Source: Nostoc sp. UHCC 0302 (lineage in GTDB: Bacteria; Cyanobacteriota; Cyanobacteriia; Cyanobacteriales; Nostocaceae). Taken from it: a stretch of DNA of 64,000 nucleotides. Positions 17,468 through 25,766 of this stretch are shown piece after piece. Positions within the stretch are counted from its first letter, which is position 1. Every line of letters begins with the position of its first letter. The notes under the pieces are model-generated. The model worked only from the letters and a program-made list of their open reading frames with translations. It had not been told where the DNA came from and did no database searches. The position numbers and the translations under genes are program-made. The stretch spans positions 5,243,501 to 5,307,500 of the forward strand of contig NZ_CP151099.1 in assembly GCF_038096175.1 (NCBI RefSeq), given 5' to 3'.

Positions 17468-19696
17468 GTGTTATTTGTGGCAATCTTGAGTAAGAGAAAC
17501 ACCTTCGACAGTATGGGCAAAGTGGATCGGATGTTAATAGCTACGCCATTTAAAAAAGTGCAAAGGTGGTGGAGAAGAGCCTTTTCTGCGCCAATAACAG
17601 ACGAAATTACCACTCTTTACAAAACTTGGCGTCAGCGCTTTTTGTGGCAGAGATTGCATTTGTGGTTATGGCTGGCACTGATTTGTCTGCTAACCTTTAC
17701 TTTGCGAAACATTTATGACCTTTTTTTCCCCTTAGATGAGTTGCAAAGACTACCAGAGGTATTTAGAAATAAAAGCCTTGTACTCAATGTTGCAATACTG
17801 CTAGGTATAGTTATCTGCCTTGTATTGCATAAAACTAGGTTTGGTCGCGATCGCCCAGATTTGTTATTTTTGGGGTCATCTTGGTCAATTAGTCTAGTAT
17901 CACAGTTGTTTGCCACCTTCAAAGGTTTCGCACTACCCGACATGATCGGGTGGTCACTGGTATTCTTAAGCCAAGCTACATTAATGCCAGTCCACTGGAG
18001 TCTTCACTTGCTGTCTCAAGCGGGTGTGCTGATTTATTATTTTGGCGTTAATACAGTACTTGGTTTAAAAACACCATCAACCCAACACCCCGAAATATAT
18101 AATGTGACATTTTTTTTGTACATTTTTTGGTTTTGTACGATATGTGACATTAGTGTTTACCTGTACGATCGCCTGCAACGCTCTGAGTTTTACGGTCGTC
18201 AAGAACTTGAGTCTGCCTACCAAAAAATTAAGCTCGCAGAAGCTACATATCGCAGCATTTTTGAAAACGCCGTTGAAGGTATCTTTCAAAGCAGTCCTGA
18301 TGGACGTTACATTACGGCAAATCCCGCTTTAGCACAGATTTATGGCTACTCATCCGCAGATGAGGTAACAGCAAATTTCACTGATATTGAAAACCAATTG
18401 TATGTTGAGCCAACGCGACGTGCAGAATTTGTACGCCTAATGACAGAATGTGGTAGTGTCTGTGAGTTTGAATCCCAGATTTATCGCCGAGACGGCAGTA
18501 TTGTTTGGATTTCGGAAAAAGCATACGCAGTCCATGACGAGCAGGGTAAACTGCTTTACTATGAAGGATTGATTGAAGACATCACAAAGCGCAAGCAAGC
18601 TGAAGCTGCGCTCCAGGAACAGTTGGATTTTTTACAAGTTTTAATTGATACTATCCCGGCTCCGGTTTTTTATAAAAATATCGAAGGGATATATCTTGGC
18701 TGTAATACAGCGTTTGAAACATCTCTAGGTTTTAGCAAGCAGCAAATTCTTGGTAAATCTGATTATGATATTGCACCAAAGGAGCTTGCTGACCAATATC
18801 AGCAAGCAGACATGGCATTGTTTGAGCAGCGGCAAATTCAAAGTTATGAAAGTTCTGTCGTCTTTGCCGATAGTACTAAACATGATGTCATATTTTATAA
18901 AGCAACTTTCTCCAAGGCAGATGGCTCACTTGGGGGATTAGTGGGAGTGCTGCTAGATATTAGCGAACGCAAACGTACAGAGGAAGCACTACGAGTATTT
19001 ATCCATGCAGTTTCTCATGACTTACGCAACCCAGTAGTTGGTACTTTAATGGTGCTAAAAAATTTGCTTGACAGCAAAGAATCTGAAACTGGTAAGGAAT
19101 TTTCCCAATCCCCAATTCCTGTACCACGCTCGTTTTTAGAGCGGATGATTCAAAGTAGCGATCGCCAACTTAACTTGATTAATTCCTTAATGGAAGCTCA
19201 CCTCGGCGAAGTGCAAGGAATTGTTTTGCAACGTCAACCTCTACAATTACATACTGTGGTAGAAGCAGCGATCGCAGACTTAGAACCATTGCTTACACAA
19301 AACCAAGCAACGTTGACAAATATGCTGACCGCAGATTTACCATTAGTTAATGGTGACGCAACACAGCTATGGCGAGTGTTTTCTAACTTAATTGTCAATG
19401 CACTCAAACATAATTCCCCTGGTTTGCACTTGACAATTAACGCTACACTTCAAAGGGATAAGATTTATTGCACTGTTAGTGATAACGGTGTAGGAATTAG
19501 TCAACAACAAAGCGAACGGCTTTTCGACCTTTACTTCCGGGGTAGTAACACTCGCAACTCTGTGAGCTTGGGATTGGGATTGTATTTGTGCAAGCAAATT
19601 ATCAATGCCCACGGTGGCGAAATTGGTGTAATCAGTGCATTGGATGCAGGAGCAACGTTCTGGTTTACATTACCAATTAACCAGGGTGGTTATTAA
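17468..19696 (+). CDS. membrane-bound PAS histidine kinase
   Basis: A 742-residue sensor kinase. Residues about 60-235 hold several membrane segments (LHLWLWLALICLLTFTL, LVLNVAILLGIVICLVL, and more). Two PAS domains follow (about 255-375 and 381-500), then the DHp helix with His517 in VSHDLR and a complete HATPase domain: N box NALKHN, G1 DNGVGIS, G2 GLGLGLYLCK. It is the intact paralogue of the preceding kinase, with the same C-terminal AHGGEIGV and FWFTLP ending. A short repeat-coded insert (KEFSQSPIP) lies between the DHp helices at the position of the big insert upstream. GTG 17468 is taken as start; ATG at 17513 or 17531 is also possible. No response regulator lies next to it. Confidence 0.9.
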   Translation: MLFVAILSKRNTFDSMGKVDRMLIATPFKKVQRWWRRAFSAPITDEITTLYKTWRQRFLWQRLHLWLWLALICLLTFTLRNIYDLFFPLDELQRLPEVFRNKSLVLNVAILLGIVICLVLHKTRFGRDRPDLLFLGSSWSISLVSQLFATFKGFALPDMIGWSLVFLSQATLMPVHWSLHLLSQAGVLIYYFGVNTVLGLKTPSTQHPEIYNVTFFLYIFWFCTICDISVYLYDRLQRSEFYGRQELESAYQKIKLAEATYRSIFENAVEGIFQSSPDGRYITANPALAQIYGYSSADEVTANFTDIENQLYVEPTRRAEFVRLMTECGSVCEFESQIYRRDGSIVWISEKAYAVHDEQGKLLYYEGLIEDITKRKQAEAALQEQLDFLQVLIDTIPAPVFYKNIEGIYLGCNTAFETSLGFSKQQILGKSDYDIAPKELADQYQQADMALFEQRQIQSYESSVVFADSTKHDVIFYKATFSKADGSLGGLVGVLLDISERKRTEEALRVFIHAVSHDLRNPVVGTLMVLKNLLDSKESETGKEFSQSPIPVPRSFLERMIQSSDRQLNLINSLMEAHLGEVQGIVLQRQPLQLHTVVEAAIADLEPLLTQNQATLTNMLTADLPLVNGDATQLWRVFSNLIVNALKHNSPGLHLTINATLQRDKIYCTVSDNGVGISQQQSERLFDLYFRGSNTRNSVSLGLGLYLCKQIINAHGGEIGVISALDAGATFWFTLPINQGGY

Positions 19697-20211
19697 AAAT
19701 TAAAATTCATAGATTTAATATGTTTCAGATTCTTATTTAAACCTTAACTGAAACTGAACGGAGCCGGAATCTTAGTGATTGCACTTACCTTTACAGGAGT
19801 TACAATACGGCAGTTTTTTACTAGGTTCTATTATAGAGATAATCTATGTCCCTGCTTAACCATGATAGATATCGAAGGACATTTATAAAAAATTTAATTA
19901 TCCCTACATTTTTTAAAAAAGTTATCTTCTGAAGGTCAGAGGATAATCTATATTTTTAGTATTTAAAAAAACAAATATAATTTACTATTTAATCTTACCC
20001 TAGCTAGAGCTTTACTTAAACAGAAACAATTACCTTATTAAAGGAAATAGCAAAACTTGCAATAATGCTTTTAGGAGTTTAAAACTCCAAGTGTTAACAG
20101 TTAAGCTATTTTTTATTTATTAATCTGTAGACCACAGATTAACAAACTACTATTGACTCAAACTACTTCAACTGAACTAATTAACCTGTTTGAGATTTGA
20201 GAGAACATTCC
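19697..20211. other. AT-rich gap upstream of the psaJ-like gene
   Basis: No gene or strong hairpin is supported. Several short inverted words (for example TTTTTAAAAA-like and TCTGTAGACCACAGATTAA near 20124) occur; the word CTGTAGACCACAG is palindromic and could be an operator. The region probably contains the promoter of the small gene at 20212. Confidence 0.35.
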
Positions 20212-20361
20212 ATGCAGAAAAAAGACGACCAAAAAGGCTACTTTCTTAAATATCTTTCCCTTGCTCCAGTTCTTGCAGTTGTTTCAATATCAGTTGCCTT
20301 CTCTACCTGGGCTATATTTAACTACTTTTTCCCCGATCTTCTCTTTCATCCTATGCCATAA
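20212..20361 (+). CDS. PsaJ-like photosystem I subunit IX paralogue
   Basis: A 49-residue frame with one transmembrane segment. The C-terminal FFPDLLFHPMP is the hallmark ending of PsaJ (FFPDLLFHPLP in Nostoc-type PsaJ), and the N-terminal part has the family's KYLSLAPV (compare KFISTAPV). PsaJ is a small membrane subunit of photosystem I beside PsaF that binds chlorophyll and carotenoid. The usual ILIEFNRFFPD reads TWAIFNYFFPD here, so the Glu before FN is Ile. This Glu is a chlorophyll ligand in normal PsaJ as I recall it. psaF is not adjacent, unlike the usual psaFJ operon. It is probably a divergent second copy expressed under particular conditions; that is inference. Confidence 0.8.
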   Translation: MQKKDDQKGYFLKYLSLAPVLAVVSISVAFSTWAIFNYFFPDLLFHPMP

Positions 20362-20388
20362 ACTGTAAATTCATATTCCTTAGCAATT

Positions 20389-20498
20389 CAGCTATCACGC
20401 TGACAATTTGCATAAGTTCCACTTTGGGCAGAAGCGTCAAAACTCTTATTATGTGTCCCTGTGCGGTCTCTATTTGCAAATTCAATGCGTGATAGCTG
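20389..20498. repeat. 110-bp element with long imperfect terminal inverted repeat
   Basis: CAGCTATCACGC at 20389-20400 is the perfect inverse of GCGTGATAGCTG at 20487-20498, and the pairing continues inward through TGCAAATT words to about 28 bases per arm. The interior of about 55 bases is not coding. It begins 27 bases after the psaJ-like stop. It could be the 3' hairpin of that transcript, a small structured RNA or a MITE. Confidence 0.65.
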
Positions 20499-20718
20499 CT
20501 CAATCATCATTACCTTGTAGAAATTCGGCTGGGTTATTAATCACAAACATTAAGTAACTTAGTTTATTTCGGGATACTAGCTGATTTAAGATTGATTTTG
20601 TATTTTGGCGATCGCACTCTTCAAGCTAGATACAAACTTAATCTAATTTCCTAAATCTCTACTGTAAGATAGAAGACAGTATCTTACAAACGAGTTTACT
20701 GCAAGGAATCAAAGCAGC

Positions 20719-23700
20719 ATGATCACAGTCCAGCGCTCTCATTTACAGCGCTACAGTATTTCTTGTTTATCTGTTCTATTGGCGCTACTACTGGGCTTGC
20801 TGCTGCAAACAGTATTTAAAATAGACGTTTCATCGCCACTCTTCCTTGCTGCTGTCGTCTTCAGTAGCTGGTATGGGGGAGTGGTTTCAGGGTTAATCGC
20901 TACAATATTGTTAATTTTAGCACGATACTACTTATTCATACCGCCTTTCGACTTGCTAACTTTAAACAGTGGGGCTGACGCGTTAGAGCTAATTGTATTC
21001 AGTCCGGTAGCACTATTTATTAGTTCATTAAGTGTAGAACTACAGACTACAAAGCAAAAATATGAAGCGAATTTACTAGAACTACAAGTAAATTCTCATC
21101 AATGTTGGGAAACAGCCAATGAAGGCGTCTGGATATTTGACAGTTGGGGAAAGACACAATCTGTCAACCAGCCATTAAGCCAAATGCTTGGCTACAGTAT
21201 TCAAGAGATGGTAAATCGCCCAATTTTTGAATTCATGGAGCATCAGGCTCAAATAGAAATAGAGCAATGGCTAGAGCAACAAAAGCACAAGCATCAAGAT
21301 ATTAAGCAGCAATTTGACTTGCTTCTACGCTGCCAAGACAAATCGGATCTGTGGGTGATGATCTCCATTAATCCAATCCTGAATAAACACAACGAATTCT
21401 CAGGTGCGATCGCTACCCTAACAGATATTACTGCCCGAAAGCAGACCGAAGCAGCTCTCCAAGAAAGTGAGGAGCGATATCGCTCTCTAGTCGTCGCAAC
21501 TTCCCAGATAGTTTGGACGACTGAACCTGATGGACACACAGGTGCTAGCCTAGATTGGAGAGCATACACAGGACAAAGCTGGGAAGAAACCAGAGATGGG
21601 GGTTGGTTGGAACCAGTCCACCCAGAAGACCGTGAACGAACTGTGCAAATTTGGACTCAAGCAATTGAGACTAAAAGTCTCTACGATACAGAGTATCGAT
21701 TACGCGGTGCAGATGGATGCTATCGTTATTTTTCTGTCCGTGGCGTCCCCATTTTGACAGAAGAAGGCAGAATTCGCCAGTGGGTTGGCGTTTGTACTGA
21801 TATAAATGACCGCAAACAGCAGGAAAAAGCCTTGCAAGATAGCGAAAAGCGCTTCCGTCGTTTGGTCGAGGCAAATATTTTTGGTGTGACTTTCGGTGAC
21901 TTCAGTGGCAAAATTCACTATGCCAATGAAGCGTTCTTGAAAATGGTGGGATATAAGCAGGAGGATCTGCTTGCAGGGCAAATTGATTGGAATCGCATGA
22001 CTCCAGAAGAGTTTCTACATTTGGATGCCCAAGCACTAGAAGAACTTAATAAATCTGGTGTCTGCACTCCTTTTGAGAAAGAATACATCCGCAAAGATGG
22101 TAGTCGTGTTCCCATACTCATCGGTGGTGCTTTGTTGCAGGAACCTTACGACCAGCAACAAGAGGGTGTTGCGTTCTTTTTAGATTTGACAAAGCGTAAG
22201 CAGGTAGAAGCAGCGTTGCTTCAAAAGCAAGAATGGCTAGATTTATCCCAAAGAGCAGCTAAAATTGGTAGCTTTGAGTGGAATATCCAAACAAATGTCA
22301 ATACTTGGTCAAAGGAGTTAGAAGCAATTTACGGTCTGGAGCCAGGTGAATTTGGTGGTACTTACGAAGAGTGGAAAAGATGGGTTCATCCAGATGATTT
22401 AGCCAAGGCAGAAGCAGATATACTCGCTTCACTGAGAACAGGCGAATTTTTCACCGATTTTCGCGTAATTTGGCAAGATGGTAATATCCACTGGCTTCAT
22501 GCTAGAGCCAGAGTCTTCTTTGATGACGAAGGCAAACCCTTACGGATGGTGGGAGTTAATGTTGATATCAGTGAACGCAAACAAGTAGAAGTAGCTTTAC
22601 AAAATAGTGAAGCCCGCTTGCGGCGTATTGTTGAGTCCAATATTATTGGCTTCTTTTTTGGGGATCTTGAAGGTAACATTACACAAGCCAATCATGCCTT
22701 TCTGCAAATGGTCGGCTATACCCAGCAGGATTTACTGGCTGGTGAAATTGATTGGCATAAGATGACTCCACCAGAGCATATTCAACGAACTCAGCAAGCA
22801 GCTGAAGAACTAAGAAGATATGGAGTTTGCACACCATTCGAGAAGGAATTCTATTGCAAAGATGGTAGCCGTGTGTTTGTGCTGATTACGTCTGCCATGT
22901 TCGAGGACGCGCCAGAATTAGGGTTTTCCTGTGTAATTGACATCACTGACCGCAAGCAGACAGAGGCGGCACTTCATCAAAGTGAATTAATGTTTCGCAC
23001 CCTAGCGGACACAATGCCACAAATGTTCTGGATTACACAACCGCATGGCTATCATGAATATTACAATCGCCGTTGGTATGACTATACAGCAACAACTATA
23101 GAACAAACACAAGGCGAAGGATGGCACAACATCTTACATCCTGAAGATTTAGAACGCACGATCGCAGTCTGGCACAATTCTTTAAGTACCGGAAAACCCT
23201 ATGATATTGAATACCGTCTGCGTCGTGCTAGTGATGGAGAATACCGTTGGCATTTAGGACGAGCGTTTCCATTCAAAAATCAAGACGGTCAAATTGTCAA
23301 GTGGTTTGGTTCTTGCACTGATATTCATGATCAGAAGTTGGCAGTCGAAGAACGTGCCGAGGCTTGGGAACGGGAACGCACAGCCCGCATAGAACTTGAA
23401 AAAGCCAATCGGTTGAAGGATGATTTCCTAGCAATTGTCTCCCACGAACTGCGTTCACCGCTGAATCCTATTCTGGGCTGGACAAAACTCCTGCTGAGTC
23501 GGAAAATGGATGCGGCCAAAACAACACAGGCACTACAAGTTATCGAGCGCAATGCCAAATTGCAAGCCCGGTTAATTGAAGATTTGTTAGATGTTTCGCG
23601 CATTCTGCGAGGCAAGTTGAGTCTAAATGTTTCTCAAGTTAGCTTGGTTGCTGTTGTTGAAGCAGCACTAGAAACTGTGCGCTTACTGGCTGAAGCAAAA

Positions 23701-24612
23701 TCGATTCAACTTATAACGCAGTTCGCGTCTGAAATCGGCAAAGTGGAGGGCGATTTTAATCGCTTACAGCAAGTGATTGGGAATTTACTCACAAATTCCG
23801 TTAAGTTCACACCAGTAGGCGGTCGAATAAAAATTTGCTGTGAAAAGATTGGTTCCCAAGCCAAAGTTCAGATCACAGATACAGGTAAAGGAATCAATCT
23901 TGACTTTCTGCCCTACGTGTTTGATCGCTTCCGGCAAGCCGATGATACAACAACCAGAAAATCTGGCGGACTAGGGTTAGGGCTAGCAATTGTTCAGCAT
24001 ATTGTAGAACTCCACGGTGGTTCTGTTGAAGCCACAAGTCCAGGTGAAGGGTTAGGTGCAACCTTTACAGTAATAATACCTCTGATAGAAGTTGCTTCTC
24101 AAACCAGCCAGGACGATCGCTTAGTTGAGAGTTCTCCAAATCTGACGGGCTTGCAAATCGTGGTTGTAGATGATGATGTTGATACCCTAAACTTATTAGC
24201 ATTCATCCTTGAGCAATATGGCGCTCAAGTTAAAGCAGTTGACTCAGCTGATCAAGCATTGGAAGCGATCGCTCACAGCAAACCAGATTTTCTGTTAAGC
24301 GATATAGCTATGCCAACAACAGATGGTTATATGCTCATCCGTCAAATTAGAGCATTAGATGCATTAGCAGGAAAGATGTTACCTGCGATCGCTCTAACTG
24401 CCTTTGCCGCAGAGACTGATCATCAGAAGATCATAGCAGCAGGTTTCAATAGACACCTCACTAAGCCCGTAGATCCAGCCGAATTAGCAGCAGCGATCGC
24501 TGACCTTACTAAAGGAAACAGTCATAATTACAACAGAATTCAGGTGGACGCACCTCGACTGCGCTCGGCGACCACCGAGCGTAGCCGAGGTGAGACAGAA
24601 GCGATGCCTTGA
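20719..24612 (+). CDS. hybrid histidine kinase: DUF4118 membrane domain, six PAS, kinase, receiver
   Basis: A 1297-residue hybrid sensor. Residues 15-110 form a DUF4118-type four-helix membrane module (LLALLLGLLLQTVF and FLAAVVFSSWYGG). Six PAS domains follow, each ending in an ITDRKQ- or ISERKQ-type signature: two pairs are close duplicates (the VEANIFGVTFGD and VESNIIGFFFGD domains). The kinase core has His909 in VSHELRSP, N box NLLTNSVKFTP, G1 DTGKGI and G2 GGLGLGLA. The receiver domain has Asp1195 in LLSDIAMP. It is therefore able to autophosphorylate and relay internally. The last 25 residues (from 1273) are coded by the extragenic repeat copy 2. Start ATG 20719. Confidence 0.93.
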   Translation: MITVQRSHLQRYSISCLSVLLALLLGLLLQTVFKIDVSSPLFLAAVVFSSWYGGVVSGLIATILLILARYYLFIPPFDLLTLNSGADALELIVFSPVALFISSLSVELQTTKQKYEANLLELQVNSHQCWETANEGVWIFDSWGKTQSVNQPLSQMLGYSIQEMVNRPIFEFMEHQAQIEIEQWLEQQKHKHQDIKQQFDLLLRCQDKSDLWVMISINPILNKHNEFSGAIATLTDITARKQTEAALQESEERYRSLVVATSQIVWTTEPDGHTGASLDWRAYTGQSWEETRDGGWLEPVHPEDRERTVQIWTQAIETKSLYDTEYRLRGADGCYRYFSVRGVPILTEEGRIRQWVGVCTDINDRKQQEKALQDSEKRFRRLVEANIFGVTFGDFSGKIHYANEAFLKMVGYKQEDLLAGQIDWNRMTPEEFLHLDAQALEELNKSGVCTPFEKEYIRKDGSRVPILIGGALLQEPYDQQQEGVAFFLDLTKRKQVEAALLQKQEWLDLSQRAAKIGSFEWNIQTNVNTWSKELEAIYGLEPGEFGGTYEEWKRWVHPDDLAKAEADILASLRTGEFFTDFRVIWQDGNIHWLHARARVFFDDEGKPLRMVGVNVDISERKQVEVALQNSEARLRRIVESNIIGFFFGDLEGNITQANHAFLQMVGYTQQDLLAGEIDWHKMTPPEHIQRTQQAAEELRRYGVCTPFEKEFYCKDGSRVFVLITSAMFEDAPELGFSCVIDITDRKQTEAALHQSELMFRTLADTMPQMFWITQPHGYHEYYNRRWYDYTATTIEQTQGEGWHNILHPEDLERTIAVWHNSLSTGKPYDIEYRLRRASDGEYRWHLGRAFPFKNQDGQIVKWFGSCTDIHDQKLAVEERAEAWERERTARIELEKANRLKDDFLAIVSHELRSPLNPILGWTKLLLSRKMDAAKTTQALQVIERNAKLQARLIEDLLDVSRILRGKLSLNVSQVSLVAVVEAALETVRLLAEAKSIQLITQFASEIGKVEGDFNRLQQVIGNLLTNSVKFTPVGGRIKICCEKIGSQAKVQITDTGKGINLDFLPYVFDRFRQADDTTTRKSGGLGLGLAIVQHIVELHGGSVEATSPGEGLGATFTVIIPLIEVASQTSQDDRLVESSPNLTGLQIVVVDDDVDTLNLLAFILEQYGAQVKAVDSADQALEAIAHSKPDFLLSDIAMPTTDGYMLIRQIRALDALAGKMLPAIALTAFAAETDHQKIIAAGFNRHLTKPVDPAELAAAIADLTKGNSHNYNRIQVDAPRLRSATTERSRGETEAMP

Positions 24613-24692
24613 GCTTGTCGAAGGGTCAGGAGTCAGAATTAAATCCGGCTTTGTATATAGCTTTTAAACTTAGACGCTGTACTTCATTTACT
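24535..24692 (+). repeat. extragenic repeat, copy 2, overlapping the kinase 3' end
   Basis: AGAATTCAGGTGG, the CACCTCGACTGCGCTCGG / CCGAGCGTAGCCGAGGTG palindrome, GTCAGAATTAAATCCGGC and TTCATTTACTT follow the same order as copy 1 at 2186-2348, which is inverted. The first 78 bases are translated as the C-terminus of the hybrid kinase, which ends at 24612 inside the element. Confidence 0.88.
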
Positions 24693-25121
24693 TGCATGCT
24701 GTAGCAAGGAACCAATGGATTAACTACATCTTGCAAGCTGTTATGAAGAAAGGCTTGGCAATAAGCCAAACCTTATAAACAGAAGTGAAAGACTCAGATA
24801 AATTTAATCATCCTGATTTTGCAACTTCATCTACCTTGAGGAAGTATACAAATCATAGTTTTCTCGCTATGTCGTAATTAGTAGGTTTGCTGTTAAAAGG
24901 TTGAAACTTAGTAAATACAAGTTCAACAATTGGTTGGGAAATCGATCAGCCAAAACAGCGTTTTATACCAATTCTCAGCGTTGTTGAATAGAGGTATGAA
25001 TCAAGCGAAGCTGTTATTAATATTACGTGCAAACTCAACAGTTATAAGGTTTATGAACTTTTACTTGAAATCAGCGAATCTATGATTTCATGCAGTTATG
25101 GTTCTTTAATGTTGAAACATT
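24693..25121. other. gap between hybrid kinase and glbN, with an IS-end-like word
   Basis: No gene is supported. At 24978-25001 the sequence GCGTTGTTGAATAGAGGTAT resembles the left end of the inverted-repeat element at 4743. A matching right end is only suggested by ATCAGCGA near 25070. The region otherwise looks AT-rich and contains the glbN promoter. Confidence 0.4.
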
Positions 25122-25496
25122 ATGGAGACTTTATTTGAAAAACTGGGTGGTGCAGATGCTATTGATTTAGCAGTTGACAAATTCTACGAGCGAGTCTTGC
25201 AGGATGAGCGCATCAAGCACTATTTTGCCGATGTGGACATGGTGAAGCAACGAGAACACCAGAAAGCTTTTCTGACTTATGCCTTTGGCGGAACTGATAA
25301 ATATGACGGTCGCTATATGCGCCAAGCTCACAAAGATTTGGTGGAAAAGCAAGGCTTAAACAGCGAACACTTTGATGCGGTCGCAGAGGATTTGATGGAA
25401 ACTTTGAAGGAGATGGGGGTTTCTCAGGAGCTACTGGCAGAAGTCGCTGCGGTAGCTGCTGCACCACAACACAGGAAAGATGTCTTAAACCAGTAA
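25122..25496 (+). CDS. glbN: truncated haemoglobin, group I (cyanoglobin)
   Basis: A 2-on-2 globin of 124 residues, the normal length. It binds haem and oxygen; roles proposed in cyanobacteria are NO or reactive-species protection and oxygen handling. Key residues can be read: B10 Tyr22 in FYERV, the GG turn in AFGGTD, proximal His70 in QAHKDL, and His46 in REHQKAF, the position that provides the second axial ligand in the Synechocystis protein. The start METLFEKLGG is typical. In Nostoc commune the gene lies in the nif region; here no nif gene is near. It is followed by the group II intron. Confidence 0.95.
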   Translation: METLFEKLGGADAIDLAVDKFYERVLQDERIKHYFADVDMVKQREHQKAFLTYAFGGTDKYDGRYMRQAHKDLVEKQGLNSEHFDAVAEDLMETLKEMGVSQELLAEVAAVAAAPQHRKDVLNQ

Positions 25497-25689
25497 GACT
25501 AATCGGAGAATGCTTCAGAATTAGAAATTTATACAGAAGTAGAGCTAAAAAATAAATAAAAAATCACTATAAATTGCTCTTTGAGCCAAAATTTCACAAA
25601 TCACCCCAATCAAAATTTAGGAAGCGTCGAGCATTCAGCTTAGTATATGGATGCCTAAGCCAGGAAGTCACCCCCCTGACTCGGCTACA

Positions 25690-25723
25690 AAACCGTGCAT
25701 GAAACGTTAACTTCACACGGCTC
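25690..25723 (-). ncRNA. group II intron domain V
   Basis: The 34-base catalytic hairpin reads GAGCCGTGTGAAG, loop region TTAACGTT, TCATGCACGGTTT on the minus strand. The 5' GAGCCGTG pairs with 3' CACGGTTT with the conserved bulge in the middle. Length and base pattern are those of bacterial domain V. Confidence 0.85.
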
Positions 25724-25766
25724 CTCGATGATTTGGTGCTTGACAAACACACCTATAAATTCCAAG

